Below, in pieces: positions 16,872-26,695 of a DNA stretch of 64,000 nucleotides. The notes below the pieces were generated by a model. It made no database searches. It saw only the letters and a list, made by a program, of their open reading frames with translations, and had not been told where the DNA came from. Within the stretch, counting starts at the first letter, position 1. The number at the start of each line of letters is the position of its first letter. The position numbers were made by a program, and so were the translations under genes. Source of the stretch: Proteus alimentorum (lineage in GTDB: Bacteria; Pseudomonadota; Gammaproteobacteria; Enterobacterales; Enterobacteriaceae); the NCBI RefSeq assembly GCF_002607735.1, contig NZ_NBVR01000031.1:186001-250000 (forward strand). Reading direction: 5' to 3'.

Positions 16872-19010
16872 ATGTGCATTCAATTCAAATCTTGCTTCGT
16901 GTTGTCTGCTTTAACACTCTCACTCTCTCAATATGCTATCGCTGATAATGTCTCACCTAAAGAAGATACACTGGTTGTGACAACAACACGTAGCGCAGCT
17001 TCTTTATGGAATAGCCCTGCTACCATTCAAGTTATTGATAAAGAAACAATAACTCAATCAACCTCCTCTTCTATTGCTGATCAATTGCGTGATATTCCTG
17101 GTGTTGAAGTCACTGATAATAGCCTTGCTGGTCGTAAACAAATTCGTATTCGTGGCGAGGCTTCATCACGCGTACTCTTGTTGGTTGATGGGCAAGAAGT
17201 GACCTATCAACGCGGTGGTCAAAACTTTGGTGCCGGTATTTTAATTGATGAATCTGCACTAGAACGCATTGAAGTAGTTAAAGGCCCCTATTCGGTGCTT
17301 TATGGCTCGCAAGCTATTGGCGGTGTTATAAATTTAATTACTCAAAAAGGTGGCAATAAGCCTTTTGGGGGAAATGTCAAAGTTGTTTATGACTCAGCGA
17401 CGATGGGATGGCGAGAATCTGCGTTAATTTCAGGTACTGTCGGTGATTTTGAATATCGACTTAATGGAAGTTATGCCGATCATGGTGACAGATATACGCC
17501 TGATGGACGTTTACCGAATACGCATTTTAGAAATAACGGTCAAGGTGCATGGTTAGGCTATAAAGTGAATAAACATAAGTTTGGCCTTTCGCTCGATCGT
17601 TATAATTTATCAACACAATCTTATTATGCTGATGAAGGAAAATATCAAGAGTTTAGCGTTAAAGTGCCTAAACTTGAGCGTGAAAAAGTGGGATTATTTT
17701 ATGACTATGATGCAGATAGAGATTATTTTAAAAAACTTCATATTGATGCCTATACACAACGTATAGAGCGAGAATTTGAAAACCGCGTAGGCGTGGTTAC
17801 GCCTACAGGCAGACCGATGATTGGTAATTTAACCGTAAAAAATAGAACTCAATCTAAAGATACGCAGAATACACAAGGTATAACAATGCAGGCTAATTTT
17901 ACTTTACCTGCAAATAACGAATTGATTTTAGGTTCGCAATATCAACAAGATAAAGTAAAACAAACGTCCGATGGGCAAACTGCTTCAAATAGCACAACAG
18001 GCGTTCCACCTGCCGTAAATTATGAAAAACAATCCCTGTTACATAACCGCAGTAAACAAACCAATATCTCTGTTTTCGCCCAAAATGATTGGAAAATAAC
18101 AGATGATTGGTCATGGACAATGGGTGCCAGACAATATTGGTTGAAATCAGAATTACAAGATGGTGATGAAACTATTCACCATAACAAAACGGGAACAAGT
18201 TATAAGACATTAGGTTCTGATCCTGTAAGAGATAACGCGTTTATTGTGTCCTCTAATCTGCGTTATTCTGGGCTTAAAGATACAGAATTACGTCTCGCAT
18301 TTGCACAAGGCTATGTTTTTCCAACACTCGTTCAGCAATTTATGAATACGACTGCTGGCGGTGCGGTGACTTACGGTAATCGAGATCTTGACGCTGAACG
18401 TTCTAATAATGTGGAGTTTGGCGCACGTTATAAAGGGAATAATTGGTATATCGATAGCGCGATTTATTATTCTGAAGCTAAGGATTACATTACATCTCTT
18501 GCCTGCGCAGGAGAAGCGATTTGCGAAGGAAATAGTAAAACTGGCCGAGCAGATTATTTCTATTATGACAATATCGATCGTGCCAAAACTTATGGTATGG
18601 AAGTGATGGCGCAATACCAAGGTTGGTCAATTACCCCTTATGTTTCTGTCAATGTGATGCGTCGTCAATTTATTGGCTCAACATTGAAAACATGGGATAC
18701 CGGTGAACCCACATTAACTTCTCGCATTGGTGCTAAGCATTTATTATTGCTCAATAATATGAATTTAATATCAGATTTATACTTAAGAGCAGCAACAAGA
18801 GCGAAAGATCATAGTAACCCCGAAAATAAACAGCACTATGCAGGTTGGACAACGGTTAATCTGTCACTGAGCACGGAATTTGGCAATAACGATCAATACC
18901 GTATTAACTTTGATTTAAATAATATTTTGAATAAGCGTTATCAAACTGCTCATGAATCTATTCCTGCTGCGGGTATTAATGCTGCAGTTGGTCTGACATG
19001 GGCATTCTAA
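16872..19010 (+). CDS. hmuR: TonB-dependent haem/iron receptor
   Basis: Outer-membrane gated porin of 712 residues for TonB-driven uptake, probably of haem or a haem compound given its neighbours. It has a signal peptide (FVLSALTLSLSQYAIA), a TonB box near DTLVVTTT, and a plug domain with QIRIRGEASSRVLLLVDGQE and ERIEVVKGPYSVLYGSQAIG. A 22-strand barrel ends in an aromatic residue (GLTWAF). The usual haem-receptor FRAP and NPNL boxes are not clear; the equivalent region reads YVFPTLVQQF and NRDLDAERSN, so the ligand could differ. The stop overlaps the next start (TAATG). The symbol is by context. Confidence 0.8.
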   Translation: MCIQFKSCFVLSALTLSLSQYAIADNVSPKEDTLVVTTTRSAASLWNSPATIQVIDKETITQSTSSSIADQLRDIPGVEVTDNSLAGRKQIRIRGEASSRVLLLVDGQEVTYQRGGQNFGAGILIDESALERIEVVKGPYSVLYGSQAIGGVINLITQKGGNKPFGGNVKVVYDSATMGWRESALISGTVGDFEYRLNGSYADHGDRYTPDGRLPNTHFRNNGQGAWLGYKVNKHKFGLSLDRYNLSTQSYYADEGKYQEFSVKVPKLEREKVGLFYDYDADRDYFKKLHIDAYTQRIEREFENRVGVVTPTGRPMIGNLTVKNRTQSKDTQNTQGITMQANFTLPANNELILGSQYQQDKVKQTSDGQTASNSTTGVPPAVNYEKQSLLHNRSKQTNISVFAQNDWKITDDWSWTMGARQYWLKSELQDGDETIHHNKTGTSYKTLGSDPVRDNAFIVSSNLRYSGLKDTELRLAFAQGYVFPTLVQQFMNTTAGGAVTYGNRDLDAERSNNVEFGARYKGNNWYIDSAIYYSEAKDYITSLACAGEAICEGNSKTGRADYFYYDNIDRAKTYGMEVMAQYQGWSITPYVSVNVMRRQFIGSTLKTWDTGEPTLTSRIGAKHLLLLNNMNLISDLYLRAATRAKDHSNPENKQHYAGWTTVNLSLSTEFGNNDQYRINFDLNNILNKRYQTAHESIPAAGINAAVGLTWAF

Positions 19011-19891
19011 TGATGAAAAAAAGAGTAATCGCACTTAGCTTGTTATTGTTATCTTTTAACTTAATGGCAAAAGATAGCAAGAATAGCGAGCGTTGGGTTA
19101 TTGCTGGTGGCTCTATAACCGAATTAGTTTACGCCATAGGTGCTGGCAATAAGGTTGTTGGTGTTGATGAAACAACCTCTTATCCAGAGCAAACGCAAGT
19201 ATTGCCCCATATTGGATATTGGAAACAACTAAGTACAGAAGGAATTCTCTCTTTACGACCTTCAACTTTTGTCACTTGGGATGATGCTGAACCCAAAATG
19301 GTGTTGCGCCAACTGGCGCAACATAACGTAAAGGTCATTTCTTTACCAAGAACACCAGCCACATTTGAATTGATGCTGAAAAATATTCGAACACTGGCGG
19401 TTTCTCTTGATAAGCAAACCGAGGCTGACGCATTAATTCACACATTACAATCTCGTTTAGCGGTTATTGCTGAAAAAAATAATCACATTAAACGGAAAGT
19501 AAAAGTGATGTTTTTTCTTTCCCCAGGTGGAGGGATCCCTCAAGTTGCAGGAAAAACCAGTGTCGCGGATGCCATTCTTCATTTAACTGGTGGCGAGAAT
19601 ATTGCCACGCATGAGAACTATCGTATTTACAGTGCAGAGGCGATTATCGCTGCCAATCCAGAATTAATTGTTATTACAACACAAAGTCAGGAAAACAAAA
19701 CTGGTGGATTAAGAGCCTCTGAAGGGCTCGCTTCTGTTCCCGGTGTTTCAATGACTCAAGCATGGAAAAACCAACGCATTATTGAAATTGATCAATCCCT
19801 TATTTTGGGAATGGGGCCTCGTATTGTCGATGCTGTGGAGTTATTGCATCAACAGTTTTATCCCGCTGATCCTGTTAATGATAATAAGTAG
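19010..19891 (+). CDS. hmuT: haem-binding periplasmic protein HmuT-like
   Basis: Periplasmic solute-binding protein of 293 residues of the haem/cobalamin/siderophore class, with a signal peptide (VIALSLLLLSFNLMAKDS). Family features are AGGSITELVYAIGAGNKVVG, then HIGYWKQLSTEGILSLRP with a Tyr in the position usual for the haem ligand, and VAGKTSVADAILHLTGGEN. ATG 19010 overlaps the receptor stop codon and is preferred over the ATG at 18998 inside the receptor. Such proteins deliver ligand to HmuUV, yet no permease or ATPase gene follows in this operon. Confidence 0.88.
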   Translation: MMKKRVIALSLLLLSFNLMAKDSKNSERWVIAGGSITELVYAIGAGNKVVGVDETTSYPEQTQVLPHIGYWKQLSTEGILSLRPSTFVTWDDAEPKMVLRQLAQHNVKVISLPRTPATFELMLKNIRTLAVSLDKQTEADALIHTLQSRLAVIAEKNNHIKRKVKVMFFLSPGGGIPQVAGKTSVADAILHLTGGENIATHENYRIYSAEAIIAANPELIVITTQSQENKTGGLRASEGLASVPGVSMTQAWKNQRIIEIDQSLILGMGPRIVDAVELLHQQFYPADPVNDNK

Positions 19892-19904
19892 GAATGATTT
19901 AATA

Positions 19905-21251
19905 ATGAAAGAATTAGTCGCAACACATAGTATGCAATCTTCGACTGAAATTGATCTTACTTCCCATTTTGCACTTGAGGGTGATAGCCCTTTTCGTGAT
20001 AGGCATGCCACGATGCCATGGAGAGGCTCAGTACCTATTGCAAAAGAAGAACAACAATCAACATGGCAAGCTTTATTAGACAGTAAAACACCTGCATGTA
20101 AACGTTTGTTGTATATCCACATTCCTTTTTGTGCAACGCATTGTACGTTTTGTGGTTTTTATCAAAATAACTATCACGAAGAAGCCTGCACGCGCTATAC
20201 CGACGCATTATTACGTGAGATATCGGCTGAATCTGATAGCTTACTTTATCAGTCAGCGCCAATCCATGCCGTTTACTTTGGTGGAGGGACACCTTCTGCA
20301 TTATCAGCAAAAGATCTCTATCGAGTGATCACATATTTGCGCCAATCACTTCCTTTAGCGCCAGATTGTGAAATCACAATTGAAGGTCGCGTTTTAAATT
20401 TTGATGATAATCGAATTGATGCTTGTTTAGATGCAGGTGCAAACCGTTTTTCTATTGGTATTCAGACCTTTAACAGTAAGATCCGTAAACGAATGGCAAG
20501 AACATCAACGGGTGAAGAAGCCACTCAGTTTATGAAAGAACTCTGCTTACGAGATAGAGCCGCTGTAGTGTGTGATCTGTTATTTGGATTACCAGGACAA
20601 AATGCGGTGAATTGGCAAGAAGATCTTACTATTGCCCAGGATATTGGCCTAGATGGTGTTGATTTATACGCATTGAATTTATTGCCCAACACACCATTAG
20701 GCAAAGCGGTAGAAAATCAGCGAGTGACTGTACCAACACCGATAGAACGGCGAGCACTTTATCTTCAAGGTTGTGATTTTATGGAAAATGTGGGTTGGCA
20801 TCAGATCAGTAATAGTCATTGGGCTAGAACAACCCGTGAGCGCAATCTCTATAATTTATTAATCAAACAAGGTGCCGATTGTCTTGCTTTTGGTTCTGGT
20901 GCTGGTGGTTCAGTTAATGGTTATTCATGGATGATAGATCGTTCACTGGATAGCTATTATCAAAAAATTACAGATAACCAAAAGCCCCTAATGATGATGA
21001 GCCGTACAACCGATAGCGGTTTTCGTTGGCGTCATGAACTACAAGCCGGTATCGAGTGTGGGCGTGTTGATTTAGCTAAATTAAGTCCGCAAGCGACTCA
21101 GCTCACTCCTTTATTAAATCAATGGTATCAAGCCGGTCTTGTTGAAGACGATTTTCTTTGTATGAGACTCACCAATGAAGGCCGTTTTTGGGCAAGTAAT
21201 TTGCTGACATCCTTACAGCAATTAATTTTGCAATTAAATACACCTCGTTAA
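19905..21251 (+). CDS. hutW: anaerobic haem-degradation radical SAM methyltransferase HutW/ChuW
   Basis: Cytoplasmic HemN-related radical SAM protein of 448 residues that opens the haem ring without oxygen (to anaerobilin in E. coli ChuW) and frees iron. The [4Fe-4S]-binding motif is HIPFCATHCTFCGFYQNN near residue 70, with SAM-binding YFGGGTPSALSA near 122 and DLLFGLPGQN near 225. ATG 19905 lies 13 bases after hmuT and gives the family start; a longer frame overlaps hmuT. It is followed by HutX and ChuY, the same order as in the E. coli O157 chu locus. Confidence 0.92.
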   Translation: MKELVATHSMQSSTEIDLTSHFALEGDSPFRDRHATMPWRGSVPIAKEEQQSTWQALLDSKTPACKRLLYIHIPFCATHCTFCGFYQNNYHEEACTRYTDALLREISAESDSLLYQSAPIHAVYFGGGTPSALSAKDLYRVITYLRQSLPLAPDCEITIEGRVLNFDDNRIDACLDAGANRFSIGIQTFNSKIRKRMARTSTGEEATQFMKELCLRDRAAVVCDLLFGLPGQNAVNWQEDLTIAQDIGLDGVDLYALNLLPNTPLGKAVENQRVTVPTPIERRALYLQGCDFMENVGWHQISNSHWARTTRERNLYNLLIKQGADCLAFGSGAGGSVNGYSWMIDRSLDSYYQKITDNQKPLMMMSRTTDSGFRWRHELQAGIECGRVDLAKLSPQATQLTPLLNQWYQAGLVEDDFLCMRLTNEGRFWASNLLTSLQQLILQLNTPR

Positions 21252-21293
21252 TTTTATTCCCCTAAATATTAATTAGAAGATGGAAATAACATC

Positions 21294-21782
21294 ATGAATA
21301 AAGAGTTACAACAATTTTTAATGACCGAGCCTGATGGAACGCTGGAAACGATTGCAACGCAATTTGAGACAACCTTGTTGGAGGTTGTGAGACATTTACC
21401 ATCACGCTCATTAATGAGTGGTGAGCAATTCGATATTGTGTGGGATAACGTGATGAAATGGGGTAATGTCACCACACTTGTGCATACTCAAGATGTTATT
21501 TTAGAATTTAGCGGTGAATTACCTAGTGGTTTTCATCGACATGGCTATTTTAACTTACGTGGTAAAAAAGGAATGACAGGCCATATTAAAGCCGAAAATT
21601 GCCAATATATTGCGATGATCGAGCGTAAATTTATGGGTATGGATACCGCCTCTATCTTATTTTTCAATCAAGAAGGCGTTGCAATGTTTAAGATTTTCCT
21701 TGGTAGAGATGAACATCGTCAGTTATTACCAGAGCAACTATCAGCCTTCCGTCAATTAGCACAACAATTAAATAAGGAATAA
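21294..21782 (+). CDS. hutX: haem-utilisation carrier protein HutX/ChuX
   Basis: Cytoplasmic protein of 162 residues in the HutX/ChuX family, which binds and traffics haem after uptake. It begins MNKELQQFLMTEPDGTLETIA and contains the family stretches LEVVRHLPSRS and GHIKAENCQYIAMIERKFMG, with the ending IFLGRDEHRQLLPEQ. It is the full family length. It is followed by ChuY with no gap, so haem capture, ring opening and product reduction are encoded in order. Confidence 0.93.
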   Translation: MNKELQQFLMTEPDGTLETIATQFETTLLEVVRHLPSRSLMSGEQFDIVWDNVMKWGNVTTLVHTQDVILEFSGELPSGFHRHGYFNLRGKKGMTGHIKAENCQYIAMIERKFMGMDTASILFFNQEGVAMFKIFLGRDEHRQLLPEQLSAFRQLAQQLNKE

Positions 21783-21788
21783 TTGCGC

Positions 21789-22415
21789 GTGAAAACATGG
21801 GTTATTTTTGGCGCTGGCGGCAAAGGTGTTGGCGCGCATATTGCAGATATTGGCGTTACACAGCAACACCCTATTGTGGCTTTAGTTCGTTCCGAAGAAG
21901 CTGCTAATCGGTTAGAAGAAAAAGGGATCAAAACCGTTATCGGTGATGCGATTGATATTAAGGCTGTCGAAGCCGTTTTAGCATTGGCAGGAAAAGAAGC
22001 AGATATTATTTCCACAATGGGCGGTGAAAATGATTATCTCGCTCATCGAACCGTCATTGATACGGCAGAGAAAATGGGTTTTCAACGTATGTTAATGGTT
22101 TCATCTTTAGGATGTGGTGATAGTTGGATTGCCTTATCTGACAGAGCAAAAGCAGCATTTGGTCAAGCTGTAAGAGAAAAATCATTGGCCGAAGTGTGGT
22201 TGCAAACCAGTCGCCTTGATTATGCGATAGTCAGACCGGGTGGATTACTTAATGGTGAAGAAACGGGTAAAGCTCAGCTTTATCAATATGAAGAGACACA
22301 TGGTTTAGTTAATCGTCGAGATGTTGCACGTTTAGTGGCTCAGCTTCTTGAAGCCGATCTTCTCGATGATCAAGTTTATGCCGTGGTTGAACCGGGGTTA
22401 GTGCCGTCTAAGTAG
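21789..22415 (+). CDS. chuY: ChuY-like NAD(P)-dependent reductase
   Basis: Cytoplasmic Rossmann-fold protein of about 208 residues in the atypical SDR group. It has the nucleotide motif IFGAGGKGVGAHIADIG at the N-terminus, MLMVSSLGCGDSW in the middle, and YAIVRPGGLLNGEETG near 150. In the E. coli chu system ChuY reduces the anaerobilin made by ChuW, so the same role is inferred. The start is GTG 21789, or TTG 21783 directly after the hutX stop; AAGGA at 21774-21778 could serve either. In E. coli chuY is followed by chuU and chuV, but here a terminator follows. Confidence 0.85.
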   Translation: MKTWVIFGAGGKGVGAHIADIGVTQQHPIVALVRSEEAANRLEEKGIKTVIGDAIDIKAVEAVLALAGKEADIISTMGGENDYLAHRTVIDTAEKMGFQRMLMVSSLGCGDSWIALSDRAKAAFGQAVREKSLAEVWLQTSRLDYAIVRPGGLLNGEETGKAQLYQYEETHGLVNRRDVARLVAQLLEADLLDDQVYAVVEPGLVPSK

Positions 22416-22483
22416 TCACCACATAGTGACCCAATAGTTGTGCATACGGCAAATATATTACGTTTCAAGTGAAGATCACCATT

Positions 22484-22516
22484 AAGAGATAGCGTATTTG
22501 CGTTATCTCTTTTTTC
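22484..22516 (+). terminator. terminator ending the haem operon
   Basis: AAGAGATAGCG / CGTTATCTCTT stem with a 6-base loop, then TTTTTT, about 70 bases after chuY. It shows that the operon closes without permease genes. Confidence 0.85.
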
Positions 22517-22676
22517 TTACTCTCGTTATGGACAATAACTCACAATATGATGAGTTTTTTTCTTACAGAAAAAATTCCTTAACAGACATTCGTCACTTTA
22601 CTGTCTTAATGGGGGTAACTTGTGGCATAATGCCGCCCCATTACCTTTTGTCATTCACTAATAATGAGTATTCGTC

Positions 22677-24275
22677 TTGTTAATCAGCAATAATATCACT
22701 ATGCAGTTTGGCTCAAAGCCACTGTTTGAAAACATTTCTGTCAAATTCGGTGGCGGAAATCGCTATGGTTTAATCGGTGCCAACGGTAGCGGTAAATCAA
22801 CCTTTATGAAAATTTTAGGTGGCGATTTAGTGCCAAGTAGCGGCAACGTATTCCTCGATCCTAATGAACGTCTTGGTAAACTAAAACAAGACCAGTTTGC
22901 TTATGAAGAGTTTACTGTGCTTGATACGGTGATTATGGGTCACACTGAACTTTGGGAAGTGAAGCAAGAGCGCGAACGCATCTATAGCTTACCTGAAATG
23001 AGCGAAGAAGACGGTTTACGTGTTGCCGATCTTGAAGTGAAATTTGGTGAAATGGATGGTTATACCGTTGAATCTCGCGCTGGCGAATTATTGCTAAACG
23101 TAGGTATTCCATTAGAACAACATAATGGCCCTATGAGTGAAGTGGCTCCGGGTTGGAAATTACGTGTGTTACTTGCACAAGCCTTGTTTGCTGATCCAGA
23201 TATTTTGTTACTGGATGAACCGACGAATAACTTGGATATTGATACCATTCGTTGGCTTGAGCAAACGTTAAATGAACGTAACAGTACCATGATCATTATT
23301 TCCCATGATCGCCACTTCCTCAATATGGTATGTACGCACATGGCTGACTTAGACTATGGTGCGCTTGCTGTTCATCCGGGTAACTATGATGAATATATGT
23401 TTGCTGCAACCCAAGCTCGTGAGCGTTTATTAGCGGATAATGCGAAGAAAAAAGCACAAATTAGTGAATTACAATCTTTCGTAAGTCGCTTTAGTGCTAA
23501 TGCATCTAAATCACGCCAAGCAACCTCTCGTGCAAAACAAATTGAAAAAATTCAATTAGCCGAAGTTAAAGCCTCTAGTCGTCAAAACCCATTCATTCGC
23601 TTTGAACAAGAGAAAAAATTATTCCGTAATGCGCTTGAAGTGGAAAATATCTCTAAGGGTTATGATGATAATGCCCCGCTGTTTAAAGACGTCAATATGA
23701 TGCTGGAAGTGGGCGAAAAGGTTGCCATTTTAGGTAATAACGGTGTGGGTAAATCGACAATGATCAAAACATTAGTCGGTGAATTAACGCCAGATACAGG
23801 TCGTTTAAAATGGTCTGAAAACTCAAACATTGGCTATTATGCACAAGATCATGCCACTGATTTTGAAGTTAATATGACCGTGTTTGATTGGATGAGCTTA
23901 TGGATGAAACCAGAAGACGACGAACAATCAGTACGCAGTGTGTTAGGTCGTTTACTATTTTCTCAAGATGACTTGAAAAAATCAGTCCAAGTGTTATCGG
24001 GTGGTGAAAAAGGCAGAATGTTATTTGGTAAGCTGATGATGCAAAAGCCAAACATTCTAATTATGGATGAACCAACCAACCACTTAGATATGGAATCTAT
24101 TGAATCACTGAATATGGCATTAGAGCTTTATCAAGGTACATTGATTTTTGTTTCTCATGACCGTGAATTCGTCAGTTCATTAGCAAACCGTATTATTGAA
24201 ATTACACCTGAAAAAGTGACAAATTTCCAAGGCACTTATGATGAGTTTCTTGCGAAAAAAGGGGTTACGCTTTAA
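22677..24275 (+). CDS. ybiT: ABC-F ATPase YbiT
   Basis: Cytoplasmic duplicated ATPase of 532 residues of the ABC-F class, which act on the ribosome and have no membrane domain. The first domain has Walker [10 protein letters not shown] near residue 39 and Walker [13 protein letters not shown]. The linker includes [15 protein letters not shown]. The second domain has Walker [10 protein letters not shown] near 357, signature [11 protein letters not shown] and Walker [13 protein letters not shown]. It is nearly collinear with E. coli YbiT. The start is TTG 22677, giving [20 protein letters not shown]. Monocistronic with a terminator. Confidence 0.96.
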   Translation: MLISNNITMQFGSKPLFENISVKFGGGNRYGLIGANGSGKSTFMKILGGDLVPSSGNVFLDPNERLGKLKQDQFAYEEFTVLDTVIMGHTELWEVKQERERIYSLPEMSEEDGLRVADLEVKFGEMDGYTVESRAGELLLNVGIPLEQHNGPMSEVAPGWKLRVLLAQALFADPDILLLDEPTNNLDIDTIRWLEQTLNERNSTMIIISHDRHFLNMVCTHMADLDYGALAVHPGNYDEYMFAATQARERLLADNAKKKAQISELQSFVSRFSANASKSRQATSRAKQIEKIQLAEVKASSRQNPFIRFEQEKKLFRNALEVENISKGYDDNAPLFKDVNMMLEVGEKVAILGNNGVGKSTMIKTLVGELTPDTGRLKWSENSNIGYYAQDHATDFEVNMTVFDWMSLWMKPEDDEQSVRSVLGRLLFSQDDLKKSVQVLSGGEKGRMLFGKLMMQKPNILIMDEPTNHLDMESIESLNMALELYQGTLIFVSHDREFVSSLANRIIEITPEKVTNFQGTYDEFLAKKGVTL

Positions 24276-24302
24276 TTTCGCAACAGAATTAAAGTAATAA
24301 AC

Positions 24303-24335
24303 AAAGGCTTGATGACTATTTATCAGGCCTTTTTT
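24303..24335 (+). terminator. terminator after ybiT
   Basis: AAAGGCTTGAT pairs with ATCAGGCCTTT (one G-T pair) and is followed by a T run. Confidence 0.8.
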
Positions 24336-24502
24336 TTATTGCATAGATTATAAATAAGCCATCATGCACGACATTGCAGCACTTCTGTCGGTGGATACCT
24401 TGTTTGGATCGACATAACCAGTTAATTAACCCGAAAAGTTGTCATTTATAGAGATATTTGCATAAATTAATTTACCTTAGTATCGATTACATGAATAATA
24501 GT

Positions 24503-24521
24503 GGTAATAGTAATGATTATT
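24503..24521 (+). promoter_or_regulatory. Fur box upstream of the siderophore receptor
   Basis: GGTAATAGTAATGATTATT matches 14 of 19 positions of the Fur consensus by hand. It sits 15 bases before the GTG start of the receptor. Confidence 0.7.
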
Positions 24522-24536
24522 ATTCGGTGACTCATT

Positions 24537-26621
24537 GTGATTAAATTTTGTGCGTTTAAATTAAAACCCGTGGCATTACTTTGTTCTGCCACCCTTCCTT
24601 TTATTTTGACTACACAGGCTTTTGCGGAAGAAACAGCAAAAACGGAACAAGTTGAGAAACTTGTCGTTAGCGCTCAGGCTCTAAAAGTAAATACCAGTCT
24701 GCAAGAAACGCCTAAATCCGTTTCTATCATTTCTCAAAAAGATCTCGAAACTCATGCCCCTCAAAAACTTGATGAAGCCTTACGTTATACCTCCGGTGTT
24801 GTTTCCCAGCCTTTTGGTGCTGATAACGATACTGACTGGCTTCGCGTGCGTGGTTTCGAAGCTGCCACTTATTTAGATAACAGTCGTCTCTTTCGTGATG
24901 GTTATTATACATGGCTACTGGAGCCTTATGGTTTTGAGCAAATTGAAGTGGTAAAAGGCGCATCAGCAGTATTATTTGGCGAATCAACACCCGGTGGTGC
25001 GGTTAACGTCGTACAAAAGAAACCCAGCTTTAAGCCTCAAAATGAAGTCTTTCTTGAGGTCGGAAATAATGACCAACGTGGGTTAGGCTTTGATGTTTCA
25101 AGTACAACAGATGATAAACGTGTGCGCTATCGTCTTGTTGGACTAATGAAAAAGTCAGATGGAGAATTATCTCACACTGATAATGAGCGTATTTACCTTG
25201 CGCCAAGTGTTGCAATTAATCTGACTGACGATACAGCAATAACCTTCATGGCAACTTATTTGCATGATGATGGCACTCCAACCAATCCTTTCTTCCCTGC
25301 TGCCGGTACATTAATTTCATCTCCTTTTGGTAAAATTAAACCGTCAACTAACTTAGGTGAACCAAGCTACGATAAATATAAACGCACCCAAATTTCAGCA
25401 GGTTATTTATTAGAAAGTAATATCAATGATGTTTGGCGTTTTTCTCAACGTTTAAATTATGGTTATAACGACCTGTTATTGCGTAGTGTTTATGCATTCC
25501 CTAATTCAGATATTACAGCAACAGAACTAAATCGTGGTGTTGTTTTCCGTGATGGTAAAAACCAAAGCATTTCTTTTGATAATAATATTGTTGGTGAATG
25601 GGATACGGATAATTTCGAACATACGTTATTAGCGGGTGCTGAATTGCAATATCACCAAACCAAAGGTGATGAGCAAGATAATTATAGCTTTGGTAAGATT
25701 AATCCGTGGAACCCTGTTTACGGCAACTATATTCCTCTTAACTCTGCTGATAATGTCAATCGTACCATTGATAAAACACAATATAGCCTTTACTCACAGT
25801 ATCAAACCAAATTTGATAGTCGTTGGATCGCCATGGCGGGTGTACGCCAAGATTGGGTGAAAACAGAAAATAGAGCCAAAGCAAAAAATGAGGATAAATC
25901 ACGCACGGATAGCGAATTTAGCCTCAATGCAGGATTAATGTATTTAGCGGATAATGGTCTATCGCCTTATGTGAGTTATTCTGAGTCTTTTGAAGTAATG
26001 AGCACTATCGATCCTGCGACTCATGATCTGTATAAACCATTAAAAGGTGACCAGATTGAAGCAGGGATAAAATATACACCTGATTTTATAGATGGTTACT
26101 TTAATATTGCTTGGTTTGATATCACACAGAAGAATGCACTGGTTGCAAACCCAATGACTTTTGTTTCAACCCAAACCGGTAAAGTAACGTCAAAAGGTAT
26201 TGAAGTAACAACTGAAATGCAATTAACGGAACGTTTAGCATTAAAAGCCAATTATACTTATACCGATATGCAAACCGATGACACGGGTAATAAAGGTAAA
26301 CAACAAGCAGGTTTAATTCCTAAACATACGGCTTCTGCTTGGGGGAGTTACACCATTCCAATTACGGGAACCCAAGATTTAACTTTAGGAACGGGGGTTC
26401 GTTATTTAGGTAAATCTAAAGATAATCCTAAGAGCAGTGATTTAACAGTACCTAGTGCAACATTATGGGATATGGCTGCAATTTATAATTTCAATAAACA
26501 GTGGCAATTACAGTTAAATATCAACAATATTCTTGATAAAGAGTATCTCTCTGGTTGTGATTATTACTGCTATTACGGGCAATCTCGTTCCGTTTTATTG
26601 AATGCTAAATATCGCTGGTAA
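24537..26621 (+). CDS. fhuA: TonB-dependent hydroxamate siderophore receptor, FhuA-like
   Basis: Outer-membrane receptor of 694 residues, preceded by a Fur box. It has a signal peptide (VALLCSATLPFILTTQAFAEE), a TonB box region EKLVVSAQ, and a plug domain with QETPKSVSIISQKDLE, GFEQIEVVKGASAVLFGE and TPGGAVNVVQKKP. The barrel ends with the Cys-pair segment SGCDYYCYYGQSRSVLLNAK and a terminal Trp, typical of the FhuA/FhuE/FcuA class. GTG 24537 follows GGTGA. The three downstream genes encode ATPase, binding protein and fused permease of the Fhu type, so hydroxamates such as ferrichrome are likely ligands. Confidence 0.85.
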   Translation: MIKFCAFKLKPVALLCSATLPFILTTQAFAEETAKTEQVEKLVVSAQALKVNTSLQETPKSVSIISQKDLETHAPQKLDEALRYTSGVVSQPFGADNDTDWLRVRGFEAATYLDNSRLFRDGYYTWLLEPYGFEQIEVVKGASAVLFGESTPGGAVNVVQKKPSFKPQNEVFLEVGNNDQRGLGFDVSSTTDDKRVRYRLVGLMKKSDGELSHTDNERIYLAPSVAINLTDDTAITFMATYLHDDGTPTNPFFPAAGTLISSPFGKIKPSTNLGEPSYDKYKRTQISAGYLLESNINDVWRFSQRLNYGYNDLLLRSVYAFPNSDITATELNRGVVFRDGKNQSISFDNNIVGEWDTDNFEHTLLAGAELQYHQTKGDEQDNYSFGKINPWNPVYGNYIPLNSADNVNRTIDKTQYSLYSQYQTKFDSRWIAMAGVRQDWVKTENRAKAKNEDKSRTDSEFSLNAGLMYLADNGLSPYVSYSESFEVMSTIDPATHDLYKPLKGDQIEAGIKYTPDFIDGYFNIAWFDITQKNALVANPMTFVSTQTGKVTSKGIEVTTEMQLTERLALKANYTYTDMQTDDTGNKGKQQAGLIPKHTASAWGSYTIPITGTQDLTLGTGVRYLGKSKDNPKSSDLTVPSATLWDMAAIYNFNKQWQLQLNINNILDKEYLSGCDYYCYYGQSRSVLLNAKYRW

Positions 26622-26632
26622 TTTTCTTTATT

Positions 26633-26673
26633 ATTCCGCCTTTTGTTGTTAACCATACAATAAAAGGCGGAAT
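26633..26673 (+). repeat. long inverted repeat between receptor and fhuC-like gene
   Basis: A perfect 12-bp stem ATTCCGCCTTTT / AAAAGGCGGAAT with a 17-base loop and no U-run after it. It lies between the receptor and the ABC genes and probably separates high receptor from lower transporter expression by partial termination or RNA stabilisation. Confidence 0.7.
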
Positions 26674-26695
26674 ATCATTTTATAAATGAGTGACT

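Noticed and set aside
19782-19904. N-terminal extension of hutW inside hmuT
   Set aside because: Would overlap hmuT by over 100 bases and adds hydrophobic residues foreign to the family.
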